Notes: generated by a model from the letters alone, not told the origin. A stretch of DNA of 64,000 bases from Hygrophila difformis (GCA_030278955.1 JAOANR010000005.1:5933431-5997430), one strand, 5' to 3'. Positions 47,116 through 59,117 are shown, counted from the first letter of the stretch. Program-made: numbers and translations.

Positions 47116-47926
47116 TGTAACACCCCCATTTTCCCTGAAAGAACAACGGAAGCACAGTGTGGGAAGAATGGGCCGATGTTACCGCCACGCATTCCGGGCC
47201 GTCCGGAATACGCTACGGCTAGCAGGCATACTTGCATAAAATCAGAGTTTAATATATATGTTACTTATTTTCCGGATAAGCTAACATATAATTTACGCAT
47301 AAGCTGATAATGCTGTAATAAGTATAAAAAAAAATCTAATAAATTTATTTGGTTTACATAACCAAAACAGATGAATATATATATATATGTATATATATAT
47401 ATTTTTTTTTTGCGTGCAGCGATAATATTGGAATAAATTCAGGGAAGTTTTATTTAATAAAAGAGACACTTTAAAAAAATATAATAGTTTATCACACACT
47501 CATATAAATATAATCGTTCATCATACATTAAAATACGAGGCGTATAAATTACAGGAACGGATGGAAACTTTAAAATATACGTCCTCGCTTATTTAACACG
47601 CATATGCCAAGTTGTTTAACTTCAATAAAGAGATTTAAAATATTATACATAACTTGCACTCAAATTTAAATTATTCGGAATAAACCCAAACCGTGCCCGA
47701 TGCGTGAAATGTTTACTGATCTTCACAAATATCAAAACCTGCAAATGAATATGAAAAGTGTAGAGTCAGCGAAAAACAATCGCTGAGTAAGTAGACCCTT
47801 ACTCCCGGAGGAGGTCGGGTTACGGAAATAATTTAAATAATATTTAGGGAATAAGGCATGCTTAAACGAGGATAATTTATACATAAATGAAATATTAATC
47901 TATATCCCGGGAACAGATAATATAAC
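47116..47926 (-). repeat. LTR E, 3' end portion (minus)
   Basis: It starts TGTAACACCCCCATTTTCCC and contains the shared GGCGGTAACAT motif. On the minus strand it has an acceptor-like TTCATTTGCAG preceded by CTGAC in a perfect CAGCGA/TCGCTG hairpin (near 47776), the same layout as in the other families. An (AT)n run lies at 47377-47403. It is broken by C3 at 47927; the rest is outside the window. No gene. Confidence 0.75.
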
Positions 47927-48316
47927 TGTAACACCCCGGTTTTTGGTCACCCAGGTCGGGATGTCACCGCCACACCTCCCTAGCAAGACACGGTTTCTCC
48001 GAGCTTGCTAAAGAGATGCAAGGCTATGGTTTTTCAGAATTTAAAACATTCAAACAGCCCATTATTATATAATTTAAAAATAATACATCAAAGTTGCAGC
48101 GGAAAATAATATTTACATAAGAACAATGCAGCGGAATTTAAATATAGCCAACACGGCCAGAATACGGGTTAAACAGGCCCGTTCATGCAATTTCTAGTCT
48201 AACGTAACAATTAAAAATAAATTGTTTCCCCAAACTTCCCATGAATGCATATGATGATGCATATTCTTCAGCTCTGAAATAAACAGGGAAATAAAAATGG
48301 TTTGGTCAGCACTATG
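47927..48316 (-). repeat. LTR C3, 3' end portion (minus), broken by D
   Basis: It starts TGTAACACCCCGG and resembles the C1/C2 LTR end (GGTGTGGCGGTGACATCCCG in sense). It ends with CTATG (48312-48316), the left target copy of D. The sequence resumes at 62602. No gene. Confidence 0.85.
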
Positions 48317-48656
48317 TGTAACACCCCGGATTTGGTAACCCAGGCCGGGATGCCACCGCCACACCTCCCTAGCAAGACACGGTTTCTCCGAGCTCACTAA
48401 AGAGATGTAAGGCTATGGTTTTTCAGGATTTAAAATATTCAAGTAGCCCATTCATAGATAATTTAAAAATACTACATCAGAGTTGCAGCGAGAATATATA
48501 AAGTTCGCAGCGGAAGTAAAGTGTATGCAGCGGAATTTGAAATATAGGGCCGACATGGCCAAACCACGGGTTAAACAGACCCGTTCATGCAAGTCATGTA
48601 AAATAAATAATTAAATATCCAAAATGATCCCCCAATGAGTGATCATGCTCCGTACT

Positions 48657-50615
48657 CTGTAACAGAAAAAAAATGAACAACGGTTTTTATCAGTATTATA
48701 AAATACTGAGTAAGTTAATCCTTACGTAGCAATAAAGGGGTTAGATTTTTAGTAATTAAGATAAAACTTTTTGCCATGCATAAAAACATTTTATTTTAAA
48801 AATGCGAAGATAATGCATACTTTAAAGACACAATTAATTTCATAATTTAAAACTTAAGCATGGGCAATTATTTAAGACATGATTTAAAAACATGATTAAT
48901 GCCGTAAGTATGTAAATAAAAATTTGAGCTTTAAAAATTTTCACCGATACGCCACCATCAAAACGATATTTAAATTTAGCCGGCAATCCGGCGGCCGCAG
49001 CCAATTTCATAAAATCTGAGCTTTTTAATATATTTCCCGTTACGCCATCATCTCAACAATAGATAGCCGGTGATCCGGCGGCCTCAGCCAAGTTCATAAG
49101 TACCATGTCATTTTAGCCGGTGATCCGGCGGCCGCAGCCTATACGCCATACCCAGTACCACTCCGTCGAGCCTCGAGTAACCCATACGGATACACTCGAG
49201 AGGGTAGGCAGTTGGTCTCTTGTGACCAAATACGCCATATCCAGTACCGCTCCGTCGAGCCTCGAGTAACCCATACGGATACACCCGAGAGGATAGGCCA
49301 AAATAATAACAGCCAATATCGATAGTAACAGTTAGCCGGTGATCCGGCGGCCTCAGCCAATTTCATAAGTAACATATCATCTAGCCGGTAATCCGGCGGC
49401 CGCAGCCGATACGCCATACCCAGTACCACTCCGTCGAGCCTCGAGTAACCCATACGGATACACTCGAGAGGGTAGGCAGTTGGTCTCTTGTGACCAAATA
49501 TGCCATATCCAGTACCGCTCCGTCGAGCCTCGAGTAACCCATACGGATACACTCGAGAGGATAGGCCAAGATATAAGATGCTGTTTTGTTGATCTTTCGC
49601 GCGTGATAATCATTGCCGTTTTGGCACAAGATGAACAATTAGGAGGGCACCCTGCAGAGCACTCACCCCCTGATTTTATGTAACCGATATTGTTTCAACT
49701 TTAGTATAACGGGATTTTCAAAAATATAGCTTTATCGTATCACAAGATTTCGATCGTTGTTTAAAAGATTTCAAAAATCGATCGATGTCACAGTTTACGC
49801 CTTTTCAGTTTAAAAATCCATTTCTTAGGCGATTGATCTGAAATTTTCACAGTAGCTCAAAAACATCCCAATGAACAACTTTCATGTTTTGAGTTTTTCG
49901 TAAAAACGATGGGAAGCATGTCAAAAATCAAGTTTTCTACTCAAATAGTATGCTGTCAGGATTCAGGTTTGACACATCTCAAAGATTTGACTTTTTAACA
50001 TATCAAATGAGCTTCAAAAATTCTGAAATTTTATATGCACATACTAGACATGATTATATGCAACTTTTGTTTAGAACTCAAAGATTGGATCGGACTAGAA
50101 ATGATAGAGATATGCTCATCAAGTTCGTTTAAGAAATCTATGAACCTTTGAAAATTCTTTAAAACGCAGAATATGTCCGATTCGATTTGGGGTATCAAAA
50201 CTTGATGAAAATGCATGAAATTTTACAGAGGTATTCAAGACTCATAGATCTATAACTTTTTTTTAGATCATGAAGATTGGTTCGGACTAGAAATGATAGA
50301 AATATGCTCATCAAGTTCGGTTAAGAAATCTGTAAATTTTTGAAAGTTCTTAAAACGCAGAATATGTCCGACTTGATTTGGGGTATCAAAACTTGATGAA
50401 AAATTCTGAAATTTTTACACAATATAGCTTGAGATCTTAGGATCAAAATCTTAGTTTTGAGTTTTCAGGTTTGAACGCTCGAAGTAAGAGTTTTGTTCGG
50501 ATTTCAGAAAATACGTAGATTGGGGTTTTTAGGTTTGATTTTAACGTTTCGTTTAAGATTCAATGTTTCGGATGTCTTCAAACCACCCGTATTGATATGT
50601 AAGTTATCAACTTAC
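48657..50615 (-). other. Putative leader intron in D 3' LTR
   Basis: On the minus strand the donor is CACT|GTAAGTTG (GT at 50615-50614) and the acceptor TTCTGTTACAG (ending 48657). CTGAT has its A at 48690, 33 nt upstream, in a perfect CAGTATT/AATACTG hairpin. The 5' LTR has the same elements. Confidence 0.52.
49130..49580 (-). repeat. Hairpin array in D 3' LTR (268-bp repeat, twice)
   Basis: Four hairpins with stem CTCGAGT/ACTCGAG and loop sense GTATCCGTATGGGTT lie at 49172-49200, 49261-49289 (one G-U pair), 49440-49468 and 49529-49557. Between them are GGTCACAAGAGACC hairpins and GCCGG/CCGGC hairpins (49069, 49120, 49335, 49385). The whole unit repeats with a period of 268 bp. The other D LTR has the same array from 54964. 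Confidence 0.75.
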
Positions 50616-51069
50616 AGTGAGTGAGTTCCTTGAACGTTCTAAGGTTGATCGATTTGTCCAAAATCGCCACGAACGAATCTACGCAACACGTTCTTCTTCT
50701 CCTTTGGCTACGAACGTGTTTGCAAGTAAAGATCCGTAAGTTAGAAGGTTGATTATGATCTTAAAGCAATAAGGAACTTGATTGACACCTTACCAACAAT
50801 CCAATGTCTGCAAATCCTTGATCTCCACACTACCTTGGTAGGATTTGATTGCCGGAAAGTTCGCCGGAAGTTCGCCGGAAGGTGTTTGGCTTAGGGAGAG
50901 TCTTTGGAGAGTTTGGGAGGAACTTGGGGTGTTTGATGACTGAAAATGGAGTGTTATGGACAACTAATGACGTCCAAAAGATGCCTCCCCCGTGACCAAG
51001 CAAGATTCTCGCGTTGGGGTCAAGGAATATGGCAAGAAAGTCGCCAAAACGCGACAATGGCTGCTGTCA

Positions 51070-51215
51070 GGACGTTGGCGCGGGGTTGGCGCGCGAATCA
51101 GCCAAAAGCCGCGCCGGGTGCGCGCCACCCAAAACGCGACAAACGTCGCCGCGTGAATGGCGCGGGGTTGGCGCGCTGTTTGGCTAAACCCCGCGCCGGG
51201 TGCGCGCCACCCTCG
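51070..51215 (-). repeat. GC-rich duplicated patch in D LTR
   Basis: Two related blocks about 80 bp apart each contain GGCGCGGGGTTGGCGCGC and CCGCGCCGGGTGCGCGCCAC. They are very rich in CpG within A/T-rich surroundings. The B LTR has a related GGTGCGCGCCACC patch at 10063. Confidence 0.7.
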
Positions 51216-51721
51216 CCTGGACTTCGGTCCGGGCGGGGTCGTGCGATCCGTCGTGCTTTTCCTCCTCTCTTTCGGACTTCTATCCTCCTACGGTTTCGGG
51301 CTTGATTTTTCGGGTCATTCTCGGATCATAAATTCTTATCTTAAGTTTATCTTGATTCAAATGAATTTCATGTTAAAATCTTAAATCCGTCGGTCTCGGT
51401 TTCGTCGGCTTTCAATTCGTCGTCTTTTGATTCCCGTGTAATAACTTGTGTCATTAAATTTCTTTCGACTTCACGGGTTCTTGGAATTTAAATTCTTTTC
51501 CTTCATGAACTTAACTCCAATTATTTTTACTCGATTCATGGAATGTCTTCGGGCTTCCTTTCCCTCTTTTATTCCATTTTGAATTTAAATCTATCGGCGT
51601 TTTATTTCCGAGCAATAATTTATTGTGATAAATTATTTTCTTCTTCTCGAAAATATTTCAACATTGATCGGAATAAATTTTTTTATTCCCTTGGACGTTG
51701 ATAAAAATCTGGGGTGTTACA

Positions 51722-52209
51722 CTCTCCCCCCCTTAAGAATCAACTTCGTCCTCGAAGTTGTGCTTCGGCTTTTCTCGCGCGAAGAGTTATGGTCCTTTTT
51801 GTTTACTATTTGCGATGTTGTGTTATTGAATTATTGTTCGATTGTTGATCGTCGTTTGTTGTTTGATTATTGTTTGATTATTGTTTGATTATTGTTTGAT
51901 TATTGTTTGATTATTGTTTGATTATTGTTTGATTATTGTTTGATTATTGTTTGACTGAACCCAGAATTGAAATTTCCAAGTTGCCTACGTACCCTGTGAA
52001 GGGATCAAGTCATTACGTAGTTCAAAAAGAATTTATTTGGGATACAAAATACTCGAGTTTCGAAATACGGGGTATTACATCCTCCCCCCCTTAAGATTAC
52101 AGTTATGTTCCCATAACTGCCTATGTATTATTCCTACGAAGGTTCGAGTATCATCGCCTACGATCCTTCCTCAATGAGCTGGCAAGTCAGCTTGATCAAT
52201 GTCGTTCAA
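51722..52209 (-). other. D 3' untranslated end with twin hairpin-polypurine modules and minisatellite
   Basis: Tract 2 (51722-51735, a C-run on this strand) and hairpin AACTTCGTCCTCGAAGTT (51743-51760) abut the LTR. An 11-bp minisatellite (GTTTGATTATT, about 8-9 copies) occupies 51860-51953. The outer module is the hairpin 52100-52119 (arms CAGTTATG/CATAACTG) and tract 52080-52092, next to TGTAATACCCCG in sense. No gene. Confidence 0.82.
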
Positions 52210-52935
52210 TCATCCCATGGCTCTTCCTTGATTCCCTTGTTGAGGGTCCACCAGATCTAGCCTTTTCTCAATCATATCTTCACGAGCATTGCATTCTCTA
52301 ATCATGTGGTCTTCTCCACCACATCTATAACAAGTCCCGCGTCTTGGGCATTCGCGCACCAGATGGGCTTGGTGGCACTGCGGGCAACGTGGTATGGATG
52401 CTTCATGGTTGCCATCCCGACTGTTTGAGTTCTGTGGCTGGTCAGGTTTAATGGTCACTTCCTTTCTCTTGTTAATATTCTCTATCCGCGTTCGGCAGTT
52501 ACGTAGCCGATGACCAAATCGACCACACCGAAAGCACGCTCCGGGCTTAGGGCATCCTCTCGCATAATGTGGGTTACCACATCTTGGGCACGGTGGCGTA
52601 TAGTCACCATGGTTGTAAACCATCCCTCTGTTTCTTCCACCGTTGCCTTGAGGTGGTCTATTCGGGCCTCCCCGAATATGGTTCATTCCTAAGTAGTTAT
52701 CGGTTCTGTGGTCTCGTTTTCTCTTGCCTTGCCCTTGGTTGATTAGTGCATTCCCCAAGGCATCCACAGCTTCTTCTATAGCTCTTAATCGGTCACTTAA
52801 GTTCTTAGGCATGGAGGCTACTTCCCCTCCTTGATTGGTTGCACTAACGTCTTGCACTGGTTCATCGGGTTGTCGTAGCTCTTCATTGGTGTTGGGTGGG
52901 ATGGGTGGATTGTTAGGTCTTCCTCTAGGTGCCAT
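52210..52935 (-). CDS. D gag-like protein with doubled zinc knuckles
   Basis: 241 codons start MAPRGRPNNPP, like the MAPR start of A gag, followed by a P/N/Q-rich stretch and a short helix-like segment (LSDRLRAIEEAVDALGNALI). The capsid domain (GGDADDWW region) is absent. After a basic linker come two knuckle pairs: CPRCGNPHYARGC with CFRCGRFGHRLRNC, and CPQCHQAHLVREC with CYRCGGEDHMIREC. Family A has one pair. No protease or pol follows. The protein could bind RNA but could not form a capsid alone. The frame is open in a young element, which suggests it was intact at insertion. Confidence 0.8.
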   Translation of the reverse strand: MAPRGRPNNPPIPPNTNEELRQPDEPVQDVSATNQGGEVASMPKNLSDRLRAIEEAVDALGNALINQGQGKRKRDHRTDNYLGMNHIRGGPNRPPQGNGGRNRGMVYNHGDYTPPCPRCGNPHYARGCPKPGACFRCGRFGHRLRNCRTRIENINKRKEVTIKPDQPQNSNSRDGNHEASIPRCPQCHQAHLVRECPRRGTCYRCGGEDHMIRECNAREDMIEKRLDLVDPQQGNQGRAMG

Positions 52936-54134
52936 TCTGTCACGAAGCGCGAGGATTTGATTGTAAGGATTTAATACAGTGTTGGAAGAATAATGATTTA
53001 TTGAATCAAACGGTGTTGGTAGGAGTTGTTTTAGAGTTGATAATGTTCACTTGTTGGAAAATCGATCGCCTTGGCGTAGGTTTATGGCGTAGGTTTGTTG
53101 TATATATATAAGGAATTTTCGTACAGAGATAGGAGGTGAGATAGTGCTTCTATTTCTCGGAAAGGAATAACTAGACAAAGGTAGATAGATGGCGTTGAGA
53201 AACCTTCAATCTCCTTAAGCCTCGTTGGTAGGGTCTTCCTCCGTCGGGCTTCGATCCTATCTATCATTTCTTCGTTCCGTTTGGTAAGTTTTTGAAGTTG
53301 GGTTTATAGGTTATTTATGCGTTCACAGTCAGCCGCTCTTAAGTTTCAGAAGGGTTGTAGGTCATCTTTAAGTTGAGCTATACGGCGTTTAGAGTATCGT
53401 ATATTCTGTTGAGGGTCAATGTAGGCGTTCATCATTCTCATCGTTAGGTTTCTCGACAAGTCATAATATATCGTCTAGGTGAAGATCTTTGGAAGAAAGG
53501 TAGAGAATAGTTATGTGCACGTTAAGCATAGACGATCAAGATCTAAAACTAGGGCACAACTAGTCTCAAGCTAACGCTTCTAAGTCAAGAGTCAAGGTCT
53601 AGCCGAATGCTAGTGTGAGAATGGTATGTATCACAAACGATTCACATAAGAGGTTAGTACAAGTATTTATGTATGCATATGCATATGTGATCCCCCCAAT
53701 AAAAAAATTTATGCATGCATTTGTTTATCCATGGGTTTTAAAAATAAATTTATTCCATGGGTAGGTTAAAATAAGGATAAAAGGTTTGGGCCACTATATT
53801 GGGCCGAGAGAAAATTATTTGGGCTTTAAATAAAAACAAGGCTATTGGGCCAAAATAATTTCTTGGGTTTCAAAAAAAAATTTGGGCTAAAAATTTGGGC
53901 TTTAACTTCAAAATAATAATTGGGATCTTTTAAAATATATTACTAGTTTAAAAATGATAACTTTAAAGATAATAATACTTGAAAATAATAGTTTAAAAAT
54001 ATTCCGGGCTCTTTAAAATAGTAGTTTTAAAATAACCTGGCTATGTAAAATAATAGCTTTAAAATATTCCGGGCTCTGATACCACTCTTGGTATCAGATA
54101 TTTTCTTTAAAATAATAGCTTTAAAATATTCCGG
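52936..54134 (-). other. D leader
   Basis: This is untranslated sequence between the PBS and gag (minus strand), rich in TTGGGCC-like repeats in the half nearest the PBS. I see no gene in it. Confidence 0.6.
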
Positions 54135-54149
54135 GCTCTGATACCACTC
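54003..54149 (-). other. D primer binding site, duplicated
   Basis: The PBS TGGTATCAGAGC (54146-54135 on the minus strand) follows the LTR by three bases. A second full copy lies 62 bp away (54084-54073), and a third partial copy (GAGCCCGGAATATTTT) near 54013. Next to the second copy, TCTGATACCA and TGGTATCAGA form a perfect 10-bp inverted repeat around CTCT. Confidence 0.85.
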
Positions 54150-56117
54150 TGTAACACCCCGGATTTGGTAACCCAGGCCGGGATGCCACCGCCACACCTC
54201 CCTAGCAAGACACGGTTTCTCCGAGCTCACTAAAGAGATGTAAGGCTATGGTTTTTCAGGATTTAAAATATTCAAGTAGCCCATTCATAGATAATTTAAA
54301 AATACTACATCAGAGTTGCAGCGAGAATATATAAAGTTCGCAGCGGAAGTAAAGTGTATGCAGCGGAATTTGAAATATAGGGCCGACATGGCCAAACCAC
54401 GGGTTAAACAGACCCGTTCATGCAAGTCATGTAAAATAAATAATTAAATATCCAAAATGATCCCCCAATGAGTGATCATGCTCCGTACTCTGTAACAGAA
54501 AAAAAAATGAACAACGGTTTTTATCAGTATTATAAAATACTGAGTAAGTTAATCCTTACGTAGCAATAAAGGGGTTAGATTTTTAGTAATTAAGATAAAA
54601 CTTTTTGCCATGCATAAAAACATTTTATTTTAAAAATGCGAAGATAATGCATACTTTAAAGACACAATTAATTTCATAATTTAAAACTTAAGCATGGGCA
54701 ATTATTTAAGACATGATTTAAAAACATGATTAATGCCGTAAGTATGTAAATAAAAATTTGAGCTTTAAAAATTTTCACCGATACGCCACCATCAAAACGA
54801 TATTTAAATTTAGCCGGCAATCCGGCGGCCGCAGCCAATTTCATAAAATCTGAGCTTTTTAATATATTTCCCGTTACGCCATCATCTCAACAATAGATAG
54901 CCGGTGATCCGGCGGCCTCAGCCAAGTTCATAAGTACCATGTCATTTTAGCCGGTGATCCGGCGGCCGCAGCCTATACGCCATACCCAGTACCACTCCGT
55001 CGAGCCTCGAGTAACCCATACGGATACACTCGAGAGGGTAGGCAGTTGGTCTCTTGTGACCAAATACGCCATATCCAGTACCGCTCCGTCGAGCCTCGAG
55101 TAACCCATACGGATACACCCGAGAGGATAGGCCAAAATAATAACAGCCAATATCGATAGTAACAGTTAGCCGGTGATCCGGCGGCCTCAGCCAATTTCAT
55201 AAGTAACATATCATCTAGCCGGTAATCCGGCGGCCGCAGCCGATACGCCATACCCAGTACCACTCCGTCGAGCCTCGAGTAACCCATACGGATACACTCG
55301 AGAGGGTAGGCAGTTGGTCTCTTGTGACCAAATATGCCATATCCAGTACCGCTCCGTCGAGCCTCGAGTAACCCATACGGATACACTCGAGAGGATAGGC
55401 CAAGATATAAGATGCTGTTTTGTTGATCTTTCGCGCGTGATAATCATTGCCGTTTTGGCACAAGATGAACAATTAGGAGGGCACCCTGCAGAGCACTCAC
55501 CCCCTGATTTTATGTAACCGATATTGTTTCAACTTTAGTATAACGGGATTTTCAAAAATATAGCTTTATCGTATCACAAGATTTCGATCGTTGTTTAAAA
55601 GATTTCAAAAATCGATCGATGTCACAGTTTACGCCTTTTCAGTTTAAAAATCCATTTCTTAGGCGATTGATCTGAAATTTTCACAGTAGCTCAAAAACAT
55701 CCCAATGAACAACTTTCATGTTTTGAGTTTTTCGTAAAAACGATGGGAAGCATGTCAAAAATCAAGTTTTCTACTCAAATAGTATGCTGTCAGGATTCAG
55801 GTTTGACACATCTCAAAGATTTGACTTTTTAACATATCAAATGAGCTTCAAAAATTCTGAAATTTTATATGCACATACTAGACATGATTATATGCAACTT
55901 TTGTTTAGAACTCAAAGATTGGATCGGACTAGAAATGATAGAGATATGCTCATCAAGTTCGTTTAAGAAATCTGTGAACCTTTGAAAATTCTTTAAAACG
56001 CAGAATATGTCCGATTCGATTTGGGGTATCAAAACTTGATGAAAATGCATGAAATTTTACAGAGGTATTCAAGACTCATAGATCTATAACTTTTGTTTAG
56101 ATCATGAAGATTGGTTC
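54150..56117 (-). repeat. D 5' LTR, left part
   Basis: It matches 48317-50289 nearly base for base: acceptor, hairpin array and repeats. It ends with GGTTC (56113-56117), the left target copy of C2. No gene. Confidence 0.93.
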
Positions 56118-58077
56118 TGTAATACCCGAGAAATCGCCATCGAAAATTTAAATCCAAAAATAAAGAATTGGATTTAAATTATTAAAACCGAAATAATTCC
56201 GAGAGAGCGGAATTTATTATTTATCGGAAGATAACAACTCGAAACGAGTTTATCGAATTGTCCCAACAATCATGGATAATTCCCACATTATGATTTTTAT
56301 TTTTGTAGAGAAGGAATCTTAATATTTAAAAAAAAAAAAAAAAAAATATTAAAAGTTACTGAGCACTACTGTAGCACTACTGTAGCGGCCGCCTAATTGT
56401 CGGCCTAGGCCTCCAAATCCGGGATTCCTTGTCCCTTTAATGGCCATAACACCCCCTAACACCCCATGATCAGCCCCCATCACTTCTTCTTCTTCCCAAA
56501 CTCTCCCAAAATCAAAAACACAAAGCTTTACCTTCCGGCGACTTTCCGGCGAACTTCCGGCGAATTTCCGGCAACCAAATCCGACCAAGGAAGTGTGTAG
56601 ATCAAGGATTGCAAGCTTTGGATTGTTGGTAAGATGTAAATCAAGATTCCTTATTGTTTTAAGATCATAACCATCATCCTAAACTTACGAATCTTCATAT
56701 TCAAACACAAATCGGAGCCAAGGGAAGAATAAATCGGGTGGAAGAGATTCGTTCGTGACATCCCGTGGATTCCGGACGACCCCGTGACCTCCTAAACATC
56801 ATCCCCACTGTAAGTTAACCTTACTATGGTTTTGGGTGACTTAAAATGCAACCAAACATAGAGATTCAACTCAAGAAAATTTATAAAAATCTGTCAACAA
56901 GAGAAACCCTCAACGCAGAGTTTTCGTATGAATTTTTCGAACCTCTAAAGCTGCTCAAACAATAAAACTCAAAACATGAAAAGTGTTCCTAAGACTTTGG
57001 TCTAGCCTCTGTAAAAATTTTAGAATTTTTCATGTTGTTTTGAAACCTAAAACCGACCCAAAACCGAAGAGTATCAAATCTGGATCTTAGAATCCTTGAC
57101 AGAATTTTTATTCAAACTTGTTGGTTATTTTGACCTTGGATCTAGACCGATCTAGGATTGGTGTTGAACATAAGAATTGTAGATCTATGAGTCTTGAATA
57201 CCTCTGTAAAATTTCATGCATTTTCATCAAGTTTTGATACCCCAAATCGAGTCGGACATATTCTGCGTTTTAAAGAATTTTCAAAGGTTGACAGTTTTCT
57301 TAACCGAACTTGATGAGCATATTTCTATCATATCTAGTCCGATCCAATCTTTGAGTTCTAAACAAAAGTTGCATATAATCATGTCTAGTATATGCATATG
57401 AAATTTCAGAATTTTTGGAGATCATTTGATATGATAAAAAGTCAAATCTTTGAAAGGTGTCAAACCTGAATCCTGACAGCATACTATTTGAGTAGAAAAC
57501 TTGATTTTTGACATGCTTCCTATCATTTTTCCGAAAAACTCAAAACATGAAAGTTGTTCATTGGGATGTTTTTGAGCTACTGTGAAAATTTCAGATCAAT
57601 CGCCTAAGAAATGGATTTTTAAACTGAAAAGGCGTAAACTGTGACATCGATCGGTTTTAACTTGTGAAATTTTGAAATTTTTAAACAACGATCGAAATCT
57701 TGTGATACGATAAAGCTATATTTTTGAAAATCCCGTTACACTAAAGTTGAAACAATATCGGTTACATAAAATCAGGGGGTGAGTGCTCTGCAGGGTGCCC
57801 TCCTAATTGTGCATTTTGTGCCAAAACGGCAATGATATTACGCGCGAAAGATCGCCAAAACGGCATCTTATATTTTTGGGCCTATCCTCTCGGGTGTATC
57901 CGTATGGGTTACTCGAGGCTCGACGGAGCGGTACTGGATATGGCGTATTTGGTCACAAGAGACCAACTGCCTACCCTCTCGAGTGTATCCGTATGGGTTA
58001 CTCGAGGCTCGACGGAGTGGTACTGGGTATGGCGTATCGGCTGCGGCCGCCGGATCACCGGCTAAAATGACATGTTA
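56118..58077 (+). repeat. C2 first LTR, truncated and mosaic
   Basis: From 56118 to about 56855 it is almost identical to 58422-59166, including TGTAATACCCGAG and an A-run of different length. Beyond the donor site the two copies are clearly diverged, and this one resembles the D LTR instead: GTATCCGTATGGGTT hairpins near 57890 and 57977, then a GCCGG hairpin. It stops at GACATGTTA, just before TGTAATACCCCG. No gene. Confidence 0.82.
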
Positions 58078-58421
58078 TGTAATACCCCGAATTTTTATCA
58101 ACGTCCAAAGGAATAAAATTTATTCCGATCAATGTCGAAATATATCCGAGAAGAAGAAAATAATTTATCACAATAAATTATTGCTCGGATATGAAACGCC
58201 GATAGATTTAAATTCAAAATGGAATAAAAGAGGGAAAGGAAGCCCGAAGGCATTCCATGAATTGAGTAACAAAATTTGGAATTTAGTTCATGAAGGAAAA
58301 GAATTTTTAATTCCAAGAACCCGTGAAGTCGGAAGAAATTTAATGATACAATCGCAATCAATCAATCGATCAATAAGTCGCGCAACTTCGGGGACGAAGT
58401 TGATTTTTAAGGAGGGTAGAT
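58078..58421 (+). other. C2 interval with outer LTR-like start and inner hairpin-PPT
   Basis: It starts TGTAATACCCCGAATTTTTA, which matches the D LTR start. It ends with the hairpin AACTTCGGGGACGAAGTT (58384-58401, loop GGGA) and tract AAGGAGGGTAGAT. An open frame crosses it (57983-58426) but has no recognisable content. Confidence 0.75.
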
Positions 58422-59117
58422 TGTAATACCCGAGAAATCGCCATCGAAAATTTAAATCCAAAAATAAAGAATTGGATTTAAATTATTAAAACCGAAATAA
58501 TTCCGAGAGAGCGGAATTTATTATTTATCGGAAGATAACAACTCGAAACGAGTTTATCGAATTGTCCCAACAATCATGGATAATTCCCACATTATGATTT
58601 TTATTTTTGTAGAGAAGGAATCTTAATATTTAAAAAAAAAAAAAAAAAAAAAATATTAAAAGTTACTGTAGCACTACTGTAGCACTACTGTAGCGGCCGC
58701 CTAATTGTCGGCCTAGGCCTCCAAATCCGGGATTCCTTGTCCCTTTAATGGCCATAACACCCCCTAACACCCCATGATCAGCCCCCATCACTTCTTCTTC
58801 TTCCCAAACTCTCCCAAAATCAAAAACACAAAGCTTTACCTTCCGGCGACTTTCCGGCGAACTTCCGGCGAATTTCCGGCAACCAAATCCGACCAAGGAA
58901 GTGTGTAGATCAAGGATTGCAAGCTTTGGATTGTTGGTAAGATGTAAATCAAGATTCCTTATTGTTTTAAGATCATAACCATCATCCTAAACTTACGAAT
59001 CTTCATATTCAAACACAAATCGGAGCCAAGGGAAGAATAAATCGGGTGGAAGAGATTCGTTCGTGACATCCCGTGGATTCCGGACGACCCCGTGACCTCC
59101 TAAACATCATCCCCACT

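Larger units (their letters stand above)
48317..51721 (-). repeat. D 3' LTR, 3405 bp
   Basis: It runs from TGTAACACCCCGGATTTGG to CTGGGGTGTTACA, read left to right; the minus-strand start is TGTAACACCCCAGATTTTT. It contains the hairpin array 49130-49580, the putative intron 50615-48657, and a GC-rich patch at 51060-51215. Open frames here overlap one another in several phases and come from repeats; none looks like a gene. Confidence 0.94.

Noticed and set aside
49139..49552. Overlapping open frames of 67-137 codons in the D LTR array
   Set aside because: Several phases are open at once because the repeat unit lacks stops. The peptides are translations of the hairpins, with no family match.
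49060..49580. CRISPR-like array
   Set aside because: The repeats are few, nested and of unequal spacing inside a plant LTR; a CRISPR array is not plausible.
50946..51305. 119-codon frame in the GC-rich D patch (also 61730-62185)
   Set aside because: GC-rich sequence lacks stops by composition; the frame is antisense to the element and in U3.
57983..58426. 147-codon frame in C2
   Set aside because: It starts in the GTATCCG hairpin and crosses the junction at 58078; no domain, not shared by relatives.
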